Assembly (NCBI GenBank): GCA_963806015.1
Contig: CAWDWM010000008.1
Location: forward strand, 1-64,000
Direction of reading: 5' to 3'
Length of the DNA: 64,000 bases
Origin: JAOPZW01 sp963806015
Lineage (GTDB): Bacteria > Actinomycetota > Thermoleophilia > Solirubrobacterales > Solirubrobacteraceae
The notes under the pieces were generated by a model. That model saw nothing but the letters and a program-made list of their open reading frames with translations, ran no database searches and was not told the DNA's origin. Shown in pieces: positions 36,963-45,849 of this stretch (positions are counted from its first letter, which is position 1; every line of letters starts with the position of its first letter). A program made the position numbers and the translations under genes.

Positions 36963-38176
36963 CTGCCGCGGAGGTGGTGGCGCGCTGCCGCGAGCTCGCG
37001 GCGGTGAGCGAGGAGCCCGGTCGCCTCACCCGCCGCTTCGCGACGCCGGCGATGGCGCGGGCCAACGCCCTCGTGGGCGGCTGGATGGCGGCGGCGGGCC
37101 TCGAGGTGCGCGTCGACGCGGCGGGCAACCTCGTCGGGCGCCTCGCCGGCGCCGACCCCGAGGCGGGGACGCTGCTGCTCGGCTCGCATCTCGACACCGT
37201 CCGCGACGCGGGCGCCTTCGACGGGCCGCTCGGCGTGCTGGCCGCCGTGGCCTGCGTGGAGCGCCTGCGCGCCGAGGGCACCCGGCTGCCCTTCGCGATC
37301 GACGTGCTGGGCTTCAGCGACGAGGAGGGCCTGCGCTACGGCACCGCCTACCTGGGCAGCCGCGCGGTGGCCGGGAGCTTCGAGCCCGCGCTGCTCGACC
37401 TCGTCGACGACGACGGCGTCGCGCTGGGCGCCGCGCTGACGGACTTCGGCGGCGCGCCCGGCGACGTGGCGCGCGCCTCGCGCCAGGGCGAGCGGCTGCT
37501 CGGCTACTGCGAGGTCCACATCGAGCAGGGGCCCGTGCTCGAAGGTCGCCGCGCGCCGGTCGGCGTGGTCAGCGCGATCGCCGGCGCCACCCGCGCCGAG
37601 CTCGAGTTCACCGGGCGGGCGGGGCACGCCGGCACGGTGCCGATGGACGCACGCCACGACGCGGCCTGCGCGGCGGCGGAGTGGGTCCTCGCCGTCGAGG
37701 CCGCGGCGCGCCGCGAGCCCGGCCTCGTGGCCACCGTCGGGCGCCTGCAGGCGCACCCGGGAGCGGCGAACGTCGTCCCCGGCGCTGCGGTCGCCTCGCT
37801 CGATGCGCGCCACGCCGACGACGCGACGCGCGACGCGGCGGTGGCGGCCCTGCGCGAGGAGGCGGAGCGCATCGGCGCCGGGCGCGGGGTCGAGGTCGCG
37901 TGGCGCGAGCTGATGAGCGCCCCGGCGGTGGCGATGGACGCCGCGCTCGGCGCGCTGCTGGCCGAGGCGGTGGCCGATGCCGGGCTGCCGGTGATCCACC
38001 TGGCCAGCGGCGCGGGCCACGACGCGGTGGCGCTGAGCGCGCTGACCGGCGTGGCGATGCTCTTCGTGCGCTGCGCCGGCGGCATCAGCCACCATCCCGA
38101 CGAGTCGGTCGAGGAGGCCGACGTGGCGGTCGCCGTCGACGCGCTGCACGGCTTCGTCCGCCGCCTGGCGCGATGA
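36959..38176 (+). CDS. allC: Allantoate amidohydrolase (M20/HyuC family)
   Basis: 405 aa. Metal-dependent amidase that splits allantoate into ureidoglycine, CO2 and ammonia. Metal ligands: GSHLDTVRDAGAFDGPLG, GFSDEEGLRYG, CEVHIEQGPVLE, and SHHPDE near the end; RAGHAGTVPMDARHDA is the dimer/lid domain. It sits directly before allantoinase with a four-base overlap, which supports allantoate as substrate. A second homologue follows at 39513; which one takes allantoate and which ureidoglycolate is open. Confidence 0.88.
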   Translation: MTAAEVVARCRELAAVSEEPGRLTRRFATPAMARANALVGGWMAAAGLEVRVDAAGNLVGRLAGADPEAGTLLLGSHLDTVRDAGAFDGPLGVLAAVACVERLRAEGTRLPFAIDVLGFSDEEGLRYGTAYLGSRAVAGSFEPALLDLVDDDGVALGAALTDFGGAPGDVARASRQGERLLGYCEVHIEQGPVLEGRRAPVGVVSAIAGATRAELEFTGRAGHAGTVPMDARHDAACAAAEWVLAVEAAARREPGLVATVGRLQAHPGAANVVPGAAVASLDARHADDATRDAAVAALREEAERIGAGRGVEVAWRELMSAPAVAMDAALGALLAEAVADAGLPVIHLASGAGHDAVALSALTGVAMLFVRCAGGISHHPDESVEEADVAVAVDALHGFVRRLAR

Positions 38177-39501
38177 GCGACGTCGACCTGCTCATCCGCG
38201 GCGACGAGGGCGACCTCGCGGTGGCCGACGGGCGGGTCGCCGCGGTCGGGCCCGAGCTCGCCGGTCCTGCGCGCGAGGAGGTCGACGCGCGCGGGCTGCT
38301 GGTGCTGCCCGGGGTGCTCGACGCCCACGTCCATCTCAACGAGCCCGGGCGCGCCGAGTGGGAGGGGTTTGCCACCGGGACGGCCGCGCTGGCGGCGGGC
38401 GGGACGACCTGCGCGATCGACATGCCGCTCAACGCGGTGCCGCCGACGATCGACGCCGCGGCGTTCGACGCCAAGGTCGCGGCGGCCACCGGCGTCGCAC
38501 ACGTCGACGTGGCGCTGTGGGGAGGGCTGGTCCCGGGCGATCGCGACCGCCTCGACGAGCTGGCGCAGCGCGGCGTCGTGGGCTTCAAGGCCTTCATGTC
38601 GGCCAGCGGCGTGGAGGAGTTCGAGGCCGCCGACGACCTGACCCTGCTCGAGGGCATGGCCCGCGCCGCGCGCCTGGGGCTGCCGGTCGCCGTGCACGCC
38701 GAGAGCGAGGAGCTCACGCGCCGCCTCGCCCGCCGGGCGGTGGCGGAAGGGCGGCTGGGGGTGCGCGACTACCTGGCCTCGCGGCCGGTGCTCGCCGAGC
38801 TCGAGGCCATCGGCCGGGCGATCGCCTTCGCCGCCGAGACCGGCTGTGCCCTGCACGTCGTCCACGTCTCGAGCGGCCGCGGCGTGGCGCTCGTCGCGCA
38901 GGCCCGCGCCCGCGGGGTGGACGTGACCTGCGAGACGTGCCCGCACTACCTCGTGCTCGACGAGGACGACGCCGAGCGCCTCGGTGCGGTGGCCAAGTGC
39001 GCGCCGCCGCTGCGACCCGCCGCCGAGCGCGAGGCCCTCTGGACAGCCCTGCAGGCCGGGGACGTCGATCTGGTCGCCACCGACCACTCGCCCGCCCCTG
39101 CCGCGCTGAAGGCGGGCGAGGACTTCTTCGCCGTCTGGGGCGGGATCGCCGGCGCCCAGACGCTGCTGGCGCTGCTCTATAGCGCGGGCGTCGTGGAGCG
39201 CGGCCTGACGCCGGCGACGCTCGCCGAGCTGCTCGCCGCCGCCCCGGCGCGCCGCTTCGGCCTGGCGCCGGGCAAGGGCGCGCTCGCGGTGGGGGCCGAC
39301 GCCGACGTCGCGCTGGTCGACCCGTCGGCCACATGGACGCCGGCGCGCGACGACCTGCTCGATCGCCACCGGCTCAGCCCGTTCGTGGGCCGGCCACTGC
39401 GCGGCCGCGTGGTGCGCACGATCCTGCGCGGTGCCACGATCGCCCTCGACGGCCGGATCGTGGCGCCGCCCAGCGGGCGCGTGGTGCGCCGCGGCGCCTA
39501 G
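38173..39501 (+). CDS. allB: Allantoinase
   Basis: 442 aa, cyclic amidohydrolase superfamily; opens allantoin to allantoate. First metal motif DAHVHLNEPGRAEWEGFATG, carboxylated-Lys region VVGFKAFMSASG, His in AVHAESEE and VVHVSSG, ETCPHYL, and ATDHSPAP with the catalytic Asp. The NEPGR sequence is typical for AllB as opposed to dihydroorotase. ATG overlaps the preceding TGA. Confidence 0.93.
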   Translation: MSDVDLLIRGDEGDLAVADGRVAAVGPELAGPAREEVDARGLLVLPGVLDAHVHLNEPGRAEWEGFATGTAALAAGGTTCAIDMPLNAVPPTIDAAAFDAKVAAATGVAHVDVALWGGLVPGDRDRLDELAQRGVVGFKAFMSASGVEEFEAADDLTLLEGMARAARLGLPVAVHAESEELTRRLARRAVAEGRLGVRDYLASRPVLAELEAIGRAIAFAAETGCALHVVHVSSGRGVALVAQARARGVDVTCETCPHYLVLDEDDAERLGAVAKCAPPLRPAAEREALWTALQAGDVDLVATDHSPAPAALKAGEDFFAVWGGIAGAQTLLALLYSAGVVERGLTPATLAELLAAAPARRFGLAPGKGALAVGADADVALVDPSATWTPARDDLLDRHRLSPFVGRPLRGRVVRTILRGATIALDGRIVAPPSGRVVRRGA

Positions 39502-39512
39502 GCTTGGGCGCC

Positions 39513-40736
39513 GTGACCGCGCTGCACGACGCCATCGCCGAGCTGGCCCAGTTCAACGACGATCCCGGCGCGGGCGGGATCACGCGCGAGGTCTACACGC
39601 CGACCTACGCCACCGCGCTCGAGTGGGTGGCCGAGCGCATGCGCGCCGCCGACCTCGCGACCCGGCTGGACGCCGTGGGCAACCTCTTCGGCCGCTGGCC
39701 CGGCGCCGATCCCGATGTGCCGATCGTGCTCACCGGCTCGCACGTCGACACCACGCTCAACGCGGGCCGCTACGACGGCGTGCTGGGGGTGCTCGGCGCG
39801 ATCGAGGCGGTGCGCGCGCTGAGCGCGGCCGGCGTGCGCCCGCGGCGCTCGATCGAGGTCGTGGCCTGGGCCGGCGAGGAGCCGCGCTTCGGGACTGGCT
39901 GCGTGGGCAGCCGCGCGGCGGCGGGCGAGCTGCAGCGCGCGGACCTCGACCGCCTGCGCGACCGCGACGGCACGAGCATGGCCGACGCGCTGCGGGCCGC
40001 CGGCCTCGATCCCGACCGGCTGGCCGACGCGCGGATCGAACCCGCCACGGTGCACGCGCTCGTCGAGCTGCACATCGAGCAGGGCATCGTGCTCGAGACC
40101 CACGGCGAGCAGATCGGCGTGGTCAGCGCGATCGCGGCGCCCCACGACTTCCGCCTGACCTTCCGCGGCGCCGCCACGCACGCCGGCGCCACGCCGATGG
40201 GGCTGCGCCGCGACGCGCTGGCCGGCGCGGCCGAGGCGATGGTCGCCCTGGAGCGCGCGGCGCGCGAGTCGGCCAGCGGCACGACGGTCGCCACCGTCGG
40301 CGTGCTGCGCGCGCGCCCCGGGGCGATCAACGTGGTGCCCGGCGAGGTCGAGCTCGACGTCGACGTGCGCGACAGCGACCTAGCGGCGCGCGAGGCCGTC
40401 GTCGACGCGATCATCGCTACGGCGCGCGAGATCGCCGGGCGCCGCGATCTGGAGGTCGAGGTCACGCCGATCGTCGAGGACGTGCCCGTCGCCTGCGACC
40501 CGGCGGTGGTGCAGGCGGCCGAGGCGGCGTGCCAGGAGCTCGGGCTCTCACACCGCCTGATGACCAGCGGCGCCTATCACGACGCGATGATCATGGGCCG
40601 CCGCGTGCCGGTGGGGATGGTGTTCGTCCCCAGCGCGGGCGGCGTCAGCCATCACCCTGACGAGTACACCGCGCCGGCCGACCTCGATCGCGGCGTGCGG
40701 GTGCTGGCGGGAACGCTGGCGCGGCTGGCGGTCTAG
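39513..40736 (+). CDS. Second M20/HyuC amidohydrolase, candidate ureidoglycolate amidohydrolase
   Basis: 407 aa. Same family as the allantoate amidohydrolase but distinct: GSHVDTTLNAGRYDGVLGVL, AWAGEEPRFGTGCVGSRA, ELHIEQGIVLE, AATHAGATPMGLRRDA and SHHPDE. After AllE makes ureidoglycolate, one more amidohydrolase is needed to reach glyoxylate, and this paralogue could fill that step, as UAH does in plants. Other HyuC members act on N-carbamoyl amino acids or beta-ureidopropionate, which remain alternatives. GTG 39513 after a short 11-base gap. The last 40 bases, including the stop, are repeated at 41260-41299. Confidence 0.85.
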   Translation: MTALHDAIAELAQFNDDPGAGGITREVYTPTYATALEWVAERMRAADLATRLDAVGNLFGRWPGADPDVPIVLTGSHVDTTLNAGRYDGVLGVLGAIEAVRALSAAGVRPRRSIEVVAWAGEEPRFGTGCVGSRAAAGELQRADLDRLRDRDGTSMADALRAAGLDPDRLADARIEPATVHALVELHIEQGIVLETHGEQIGVVSAIAAPHDFRLTFRGAATHAGATPMGLRRDALAGAAEAMVALERAARESASGTTVATVGVLRARPGAINVVPGEVELDVDVRDSDLAAREAVVDAIIATAREIAGRRDLEVEVTPIVEDVPVACDPAVVQAAEAACQELGLSHRLMTSGAYHDAMIMGRRVPVGMVFVPSAGGVSHHPDEYTAPADLDRGVRVLAGTLARLAV

Positions 40737-40742
40737 CGGCGC
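40703..40742 (+). repeat. 40-bp direct repeat, copy A
   Basis: Identical to 41260-41299. Copy A contains the last codons and TAG of the amidohydrolase gene. Confidence 0.85.
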
Positions 40743-40830
40743 CCGCGAGGGCGCGTGCGGTCGCGCGGCGCGGCGCGGCGCGGCGCGTTGCGAAACGCAC
40801 GCGGATCGCGTGGGAGCTTCGGCCGCCCCC

Positions 40831-40858
40831 GGTGTCCCGGCGCCGGCGCCGGGACACC
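40831..40858. repeat. Perfect 28-bp palindrome
   Basis: GGTGTCCCGGCGCC followed directly by its exact reverse complement. Stable hairpin on either strand, about 95 bp after the amidohydrolase stop; may serve as terminator or be the core of the repeat unit. The matching place in the second unit keeps only the right half (CGCCGGGACACC). Confidence 0.8.
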
Positions 40859-41050
40859 CTCCGCCTCGGTGGTGCAGTCGCTGCGCGGGACGCCGCCAAC
40901 GATTGCCGCCTGCCGCCGGCGCTGGCGGCGCTGCGCGGCCAACTGCTCACCGAGGGGAAGGGAGCCAGCGGTGGCCGGGGCGCGTGCGGTTGCGTCATGG
41001 CGTGCGTCTTTCGGGGCGAAGCGGGCGTGTTTCGTCACACCTCTAAGCGG

Positions 41051-41112
41051 GCGCCGAGGGGTGGGCGATCTGGCCTTCGCATAGCGGAAGTGAGATCGCC
41101 CACCCTGGGCGC
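41051..41112. terminator. 62-bp interrupted palindrome
   Basis: Outer GCGCC/GGCGC, then a perfect 13-bp stem GGGTGGGCGATCT (41059-41071) and AGATCGCCCACCC (41093-41105), and an inner CTTC/GAAG around a small loop. Probably a bidirectional terminator for the convergent genes or the end of a mobile repeat. Confidence 0.6.
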
Positions 41113-41259
41113 CGGGCGCCGCGTGTTGCGAAACGCACGCGGGTCGCGCGGGAACTCCGGACGCCTTGGGGCCCGACCCGAGCGCCGGGACACCCTTTCC
41201 CTCGGTGATGCAGTTCGCAGCGTCGCGCACCGCCGCGCAGGATTGCCGACTCCGCCCGC

Positions 41260-41299
41260 GCTGGCGGGAACGCTGGCGCGGCTGGCGGTCTAGCGGCGC
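41260..41299 (+). repeat. 40-bp direct repeat, copy B
   Basis: Exact second copy of 40703-40742, 557 bp away. It overlaps the last codons and TAG stop of the secreted Ig-like protein gene on the minus strand, whose stop is the reverse of the same CTAG. Confidence 0.85.
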
Positions 41300-44046
41300 G
41301 GAGGCTGCGGGCGTGCGCTGAGGCGCTCGGCTCGGGTTGCCGCGTGCACGACGGCGACCTTGACCGTGTAGGCCAGCGGCGACGTCGCGCGATCGAGCTT
41401 GGTGACGCGGTAGAGCGTGACCTCGGCGACCGCGGTGTGCGCGGGCAGTCCGGCGATCCGCAGGCCACCGCGGCGCATGGTCACGGTCGGCGCCCCCTTG
41501 GCGGCGAGCATCATGGCCCGCGTGCCGCGGCCCGGCAGGGCCAGCGGGTAGCGCACCGGCTTGGCGACTCCCGCCACGTAGAGGCGGATGAAGCCGACGA
41601 CGCGGCGCTTGGCGCTCTGCTGAGGCAGCAGCGCGGCGGGCACGCCGAACGACAGCCCGGCCAGCGCGGTGCGCGAGTCGATGCGCAGTCGCAGCCCGGC
41701 GCCCGCGGTCGTCCGCCAGCGCTGGGCGGTGAAGAGGGTCTGGCACGGGACGGTCGCGAGCTTCAGCGAGACGGTGCGGGTCTTGCCGCGGCGACCGCGC
41801 ACCGACGTGCTCAGCGTGTGGACGCCGACCCGGCCGAGCTGGGCCGGGGTGAGCGTCGCCGGATGGCGCGCCCCGCGGGCGGCGGCGACGGCGCGGCCGT
41901 CGAAGCGATAGCTCACGCTCTTGGCGCGTCCGCCGGTGACCTCGGTGGTCAGGCGCAGCGGAGCGGAGCGCAGCGCGGGCCCGCTCGTGTAGGCGCGCAC
42001 CCGGACGGTGCCGATGCCCGCCAGCGCGACGCGGCGGTACTTGGCGCCGCCGACGAGCTGCTGGCAGCTCGTCCCGGCGATCAGGGTGCCGGGAACGGCG
42101 CCGAGGTCGGGATCGGCGGCCGGCGCGACGGGCGCGGTCGGCGCGCTGCTCGTCGTCGTGGCCCCGAAGTCGGTCGTGGCGGTGACGACGGTGCGCAGGG
42201 TGTGGCCGACGTCCGTCGCTCCGGGCACGTAGGTGTTGCCCGTGGCCCCGGAGATGTCCTGGCAGTTGGCGCCGCCGGCGTCGCAGCGCTGCCACTGGTA
42301 GGTGTAGCTGACCGGGCCGGTGCCCTCCCAGACGCCCGGATCCGCGGTCAGGGCCTTGCCCTGCGTGCCGGGGCCGCCGACGGCCGGGCGCCCCGTGTTG
42401 ACCGGCGGCGCGGGCGCCGCGACGGTGACGGGTGCGGAGGCGGAGGCGGACGAGCCGACGCTGTTGGTCGAGGTGACGACGACGCGGACGGTGCCGCCGA
42501 CGTCCCCGGCGCCCGGCGTGTAGGTGCTGGCGGTGGCGCCCGCGATGTCCTGGCAGTTGTTGCCGGCGGCGTCGCAGCGCTGCCATTGATAGGTCTGTGC
42601 GACCGGTCCGGTGCCGTTCCAGTTGCCGGCGTCCGCGCTCAGCGGCTGGCCCTGGGTCGCGGGCCCGGGCAGCGTGGGCGGCGCGGTGTTGACCGGCGGC
42701 GCGGCCACGACCGCGATCGGCGCGGAGACGCTGGACGTCGCTCCGGCGGCGTTGGTGGCGGTGACGACGACGCGGACCGTGCCGCCGACATCGGCGGGGG
42801 TCGGCGTGTAGGTGCTGCTGGTGGCGCCCGCGATGTCCTGGCAGCCATTGCCGGCGACATCGCAGCGCTGCCACTGATAGGTGTAGGTCGGCGTGCCCGT
42901 GGCGTTCCAGTCGCCAGGGTCGGCGCTCAGCGTCTGGCCGTCGTGCGCCGGGCCGCCGCCGGCCGGCGGATTCACGCTCGGCGGGACGCTGATCGTGGCC
43001 GGGCCCTCGTCGGAGACGAGGAAGAAGGCCGAGGGCATGAAGTACTCGTTGGTGGAGCTGAAGTTCAGGGACGCCGTAGTCTGGTTGTTGGTCAGCGCGG
43101 CCAGGTTCGGGAAGACGTCCAGGTCCATCCCCAGCTGGTTGGCGTAGTTCGGGCTCTTCGCGGTGAAGGCGCTGCCGCCGGACTCGATGGTCGAGTTCAT
43201 CGCGTTGTTGACCGGGTTGAGCGCGTCGGTCAGCGCGACGTTGTTGAACGTCGCCGTCTCGGTGGCGAGGCCGGCGTCGCCCTCGAAGGTGAGCAGGCCG
43301 ACCTTGGTCGTCACCGGCGCCGGGCTGACCGGCGTGTGGAACGGCGCGACCGTGGTCTGGAAGGTGTGCGTCGCATCGACCGTGCCCAGGCCGTCGTAGA
43401 CGTGCAGGCCACGGACCACTTGCGTGTTGTCGCGGTAGGCGATGAACAGCGCCCAGCCGGCGAAGCGGTCGTTGCCCGTGCCCGCCTGGACGTTCGCCAC
43501 CGTGTAGGTGCCGCTGCCGGCGGCGGCCACCGCGGCGGTGACGTCGCTGAACGCGCGGTAGCGGTTGGCCTGCGAGGTCGAGGTGAGGATGTCGGCGGGC
43601 GCGGCCGTGACGGTCTGGTAGGCGCCGGCGCCGGCCTTCAGGCGCGCGGTGCCGCGGCTCGTGGGGGTCGGGGCGGCGGCTCCGCCGCCGGCGCCCGCGG
43701 TCGTGTCGCCGGCCCAGTAGAGGCCGGCCCACAGGACGGTCGAGCCGCCGGGGAGCGCGACGGTCGCCGACGAGGAATCGAAGGTGGTCGCGTCGGCGTC
43801 GACGTCGACGTAGCCCATCACGTAGCTGTTGTTGTTGCCGGTCCCGCCCTGGGCGGTGGTGCATCCGGCGGCCGCCGTGGGGCAGGTCATCAGCGTGTTG
43901 CCGACCGTGGCGATGTCGCCGCGCACGGTCTGCGCAAAGCGCGGTGCGAACGGCGTGTCGACCGCGTAGGCGGGCGCGGCCAGCAGCACCAGCGCCAGGG
44001 TGGTGGCGCAGAGCAGGCGGGAAGCGCGTGAGAGGGTTGCGTTCAT
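41290..44046 (-). CDS. Large secreted protein with three Ig-like repeats
   Basis: 918 aa. Signal peptide (LLCATTLALVLLAAPAYA) from ATG 44046; the frame is open further upstream without homology. An N-terminal domain of about 350 aa (SYVMGYVDVDADATTFDSSS, TVLWAGLYWAGD, FAGWALFIAYRDN, RGLHVYDGLG) is of the kind often found before DUF11/Ig stalks in surface proteins. Three ~95-residue repeats follow, each with YTYQWQRCD..G..CQDI.GAT and YTP...DVGGTVRVVVT, with paired Cys. The C-terminus has more beta domains (SYRFDGRAV, CQTLFTAQRW). Probably an extracellular adhesin or surface-layer protein; no LPXTG or membrane anchor is seen. Confidence 0.85.
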   Translation of the reverse strand: MNATLSRASRLLCATTLALVLLAAPAYAVDTPFAPRFAQTVRGDIATVGNTLMTCPTAAAGCTTAQGGTGNNNSYVMGYVDVDADATTFDSSSATVALPGGSTVLWAGLYWAGDTTAGAGGGAAAPTPTSRGTARLKAGAGAYQTVTAAPADILTSTSQANRYRAFSDVTAAVAAAGSGTYTVANVQAGTGNDRFAGWALFIAYRDNTQVVRGLHVYDGLGTVDATHTFQTTVAPFHTPVSPAPVTTKVGLLTFEGDAGLATETATFNNVALTDALNPVNNAMNSTIESGGSAFTAKSPNYANQLGMDLDVFPNLAALTNNQTTASLNFSSTNEYFMPSAFFLVSDEGPATISVPPSVNPPAGGGPAHDGQTLSADPGDWNATGTPTYTYQWQRCDVAGNGCQDIAGATSSTYTPTPADVGGTVRVVVTATNAAGATSSVSAPIAVVAAPPVNTAPPTLPGPATQGQPLSADAGNWNGTGPVAQTYQWQRCDAAGNNCQDIAGATASTYTPGAGDVGGTVRVVVTSTNSVGSSASASAPVTVAAPAPPVNTGRPAVGGPGTQGKALTADPGVWEGTGPVSYTYQWQRCDAGGANCQDISGATGNTYVPGATDVGHTLRTVVTATTDFGATTTSSAPTAPVAPAADPDLGAVPGTLIAGTSCQQLVGGAKYRRVALAGIGTVRVRAYTSGPALRSAPLRLTTEVTGGRAKSVSYRFDGRAVAAARGARHPATLTPAQLGRVGVHTLSTSVRGRRGKTRTVSLKLATVPCQTLFTAQRWRTTAGAGLRLRIDSRTALAGLSFGVPAALLPQQSAKRRVVGFIRLYVAGVAKPVRYPLALPGRGTRAMMLAAKGAPTVTMRRGGLRIAGLPAHTAVAEVTLYRVTKLDRATSPLAYTVKVAVVHAATRAERLSARPQPPRR

Positions 44047-44226
44047 GGCTGGGTCGCACGACGAACTGGTCGGCAGACCGGCGGCTGAGCCATCTCCGCG
44101 ACGGAGACCTCTGGCTTTGCGTCCCCGTCTCACGGCGGGTTTGCCCTTTGCGCTCTGTGCAGGGGGTATCGACCGGCGCAATCGGCGGGGCGAGCGGTCT
44201 GGACAAAGGGTTGAGCGGCGCCCTAC

Positions 44227-44961
44227 TCAGAAACCGTCGCGCCAGACATCCTTGTAGAGCAGGTACTCCGCGGGCTCGTCGCCGGCCACGAAGGACTGCG
44301 GGCAGTACGGCGCCATGTAGATGAAGTCGCCGGCCTGCACCTCGAACCGGCGATCCTCGAGCAGGTAGGTCCCGCCGCCCGCGGTCATGTAGAGGCCATG
44401 CTCCTCGTCGTGGATCTCGACCTTGTCGAGGCCGACGCCGGGATCGAAGGCGAGCAGGCTCATGTTGAAGTCGAAGGCCGGGTCGGTCGTGGGCAGCAGC
44501 TCGCGGCGGCGGAAGCCGGGCACGTCGGTGTTCTGGAAGGGCTCGTCGTCGCGGTGACCCGCCAGCGCGCGCGGGGCGGCGAGGTCGGGGAAGGGCTCGT
44601 AGCGGCGCTTGACGATCAGCAGGCGGGCCGGCTGGTCGCCGGCCGCGATCTCGTACACGTCGTCGCCGGGCAGGTAGACGAAGCCGCCGGCGTGCAGCGC
44701 CCGGACGTCCTCGCCCGAGAGCACCGCGGCCTCGCCCTCCAGCGCATAGAGGAAGGTCTCCCAGCCTGGTTCGACGGCCCGCGGCGTGCCGGCACCGGCC
44801 GCCAGCGACACGAGGTACTGGCCGATGCGCGCGGGCGCCATCCGCGGCGTCACCAGCTTGACCACGGGCGCATCGCCGAACGGCGGCAGGCGGCTGGGGT
44901 AGTGGTTGGCGGGGGTGATGACCGTGTACGACAACCCCCGGGCTCCACGTGAGCTCTGCAT
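44227..44961 (-). CDS. allE: (S)-ureidoglycine aminohydrolase
   Basis: 244 aa, double cupin. Mn-dependent; converts ureidoglycine to ureidoglycolate and ammonia, giving the pathway its stereospecific step. First cupin: PGWETFLYALEGEAAVLSGE, GGFVYLPGDDVYEI; second: KVEIHDEEHGLYMTAGGGTY, GDFIYMAPYCPQSF, with metal ligands Glu, His, His, Gln (EIHDEEHG...Q). ATG 44961 fits the family N-terminus. It reads away from the XDH cluster, with only nine bases between the two starts. Confidence 0.9.
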   Translation of the reverse strand: MQSSRGARGLSYTVITPANHYPSRLPPFGDAPVVKLVTPRMAPARIGQYLVSLAAGAGTPRAVEPGWETFLYALEGEAAVLSGEDVRALHAGGFVYLPGDDVYEIAAGDQPARLLIVKRRYEPFPDLAAPRALAGHRDDEPFQNTDVPGFRRRELLPTTDPAFDFNMSLLAFDPGVGLDKVEIHDEEHGLYMTAGGGTYLLEDRRFEVQAGDFIYMAPYCPQSFVAGDEPAEYLLYKDVWRDGF

Positions 44962-44970
44962 CCGTGCATC

Positions 44971-45849
44971 ATGCTCGAACCCGTGGAGATCCTCGCGCCC
45001 GACAGCTGGGAGCAGGCGCTGGCCGCCAAGGCGGCGCATCCCGATGCGCTGCCGATCGCCGGCGGCACCGACGTGATGGTCGCCCTGAACTTCGACCGCG
45101 CGCGCCCGCAGGCCATGCTCGACCTCACCCGCGTGCCCGAGCTGCGCGACTGGAGCGCGGACGACGGGCACCTGCGCATCGGCGCCGGCGTGACCTACAC
45201 GCGACTGATCGACGAGCTCGGCGACCGCCTGCCCGGGCTGGCCATCGCGTCGCGCACGGTGGGCTCGCCGCAGATCCGCAACCGCGGGACGGTCGGGGGC
45301 AACCTCGGCACCGCCTCGCCGGCGGGCGACGGGCTGCCGCCGCTCTACGTCTCCGACGCCGAGGTCGAGCTGGCGAGCACGACGGGCACGCGCCGCATCC
45401 CGGTCGTCGACTTCGTCACCGGCCCCAAGCGCAACGCGGCGCGCGACGACGAGCTCATCGCCGCCTTCCATCTGCCGGCGGCGACCGGCGCGCAGCAGTT
45501 CGCCAAGATCGGCACGCGCAACGCGATGGTCATCGCCGTGTGCTCGCTCTCGCTGGCCATCTGGCCCGAGCGCCGCGCGGTGTGCGCGTGCATCGGGTCG
45601 GCCGGGCCGACGCCGATCCGGGCCGGCGAGGCCGAGGCCTTCGCGGCGCGCGTGCTCGACGAGGAGGGGCTGTGGGACAGCCGCGCGCCGATCGCCGACG
45701 CCGCGCTCGAGCGCTTCGGCGCGCTGGTGGCTGCCGCCGCCGCACCGATCGACGACGTCCGCGGCAGCGCCGCCTATCGCCGCCACGCGCTGAGCGTCCT
45801 GGGGCGGCGCACGCTGGCCTGGGCGTGGGAGGAGCAGCGATGCGCCTGA
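44971..45849 (+). CDS. xdhB: Xanthine dehydrogenase FAD-binding subunit
   Basis: 292 aa. FAD-binding domain of the CoxM/XdhB type: ALPIAGGTDVMVALN and SPQIRNRGTVGGNLGTASPAGD hold the flavin; FVTGPKRNAARDDELI and AKIGTRNAMVIAVCSLSLA follow. It passes electrons from the Fe-S subunit to NAD+. ATG 44971. The gene end overlaps the Fe-S subunit start by ten bases. Subunit letters follow the E. coli order (A molybdenum, B FAD, C Fe-S). Confidence 0.93.
   Translation: MLEPVEILAPDSWEQALAAKAAHPDALPIAGGTDVMVALNFDRARPQAMLDLTRVPELRDWSADDGHLRIGAGVTYTRLIDELGDRLPGLAIASRTVGSPQIRNRGTVGGNLGTASPAGDGLPPLYVSDAEVELASTTGTRRIPVVDFVTGPKRNAARDDELIAAFHLPAATGAQQFAKIGTRNAMVIAVCSLSLAIWPERRAVCACIGSAGPTPIRAGEAEAFAARVLDEEGLWDSRAPIADAALERFGALVAAAAAPIDDVRGSAAYRRHALSVLGRRTLAWAWEEQRCA

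Larger units (their letters stand above)
40737..41289. repeat. 553-bp non-coding repeat patch
   Basis: Between two convergent genes. It contains two diverged copies of a unit of at least ~150 bp, sharing the 18-mer GTTGCGAAACGCACGCGG (40787-40804 and 41125-41142), CCGGGACACCCT and CTCGGTG; two large palindromes; and a 40-bp direct repeat at its borders. Long frames cross it on both strands but look like Arg/Gly-rich noise. It resembles a dispersed intergenic repeat (REP/MITE-like) with no transposase. Confidence 0.65.

Noticed and set aside
40737..41289. CRISPR array
   Set aside because: Only two diverged long units with no regular spacers and no cas genes.
41344..44031. 895-codon plus-strand frame
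   Set aside because: Antisense shadow of the secreted Ig-like protein with biased composition.
40733..44206. 1157-codon open frame on the minus strand across the Ig-like gene and repeat patch
   Set aside because: Arg/Gly/Pro-rich shadow frame typical of very GC-rich DNA; the real gene (41290-44046) in another frame has a signal peptide and clear repeats.
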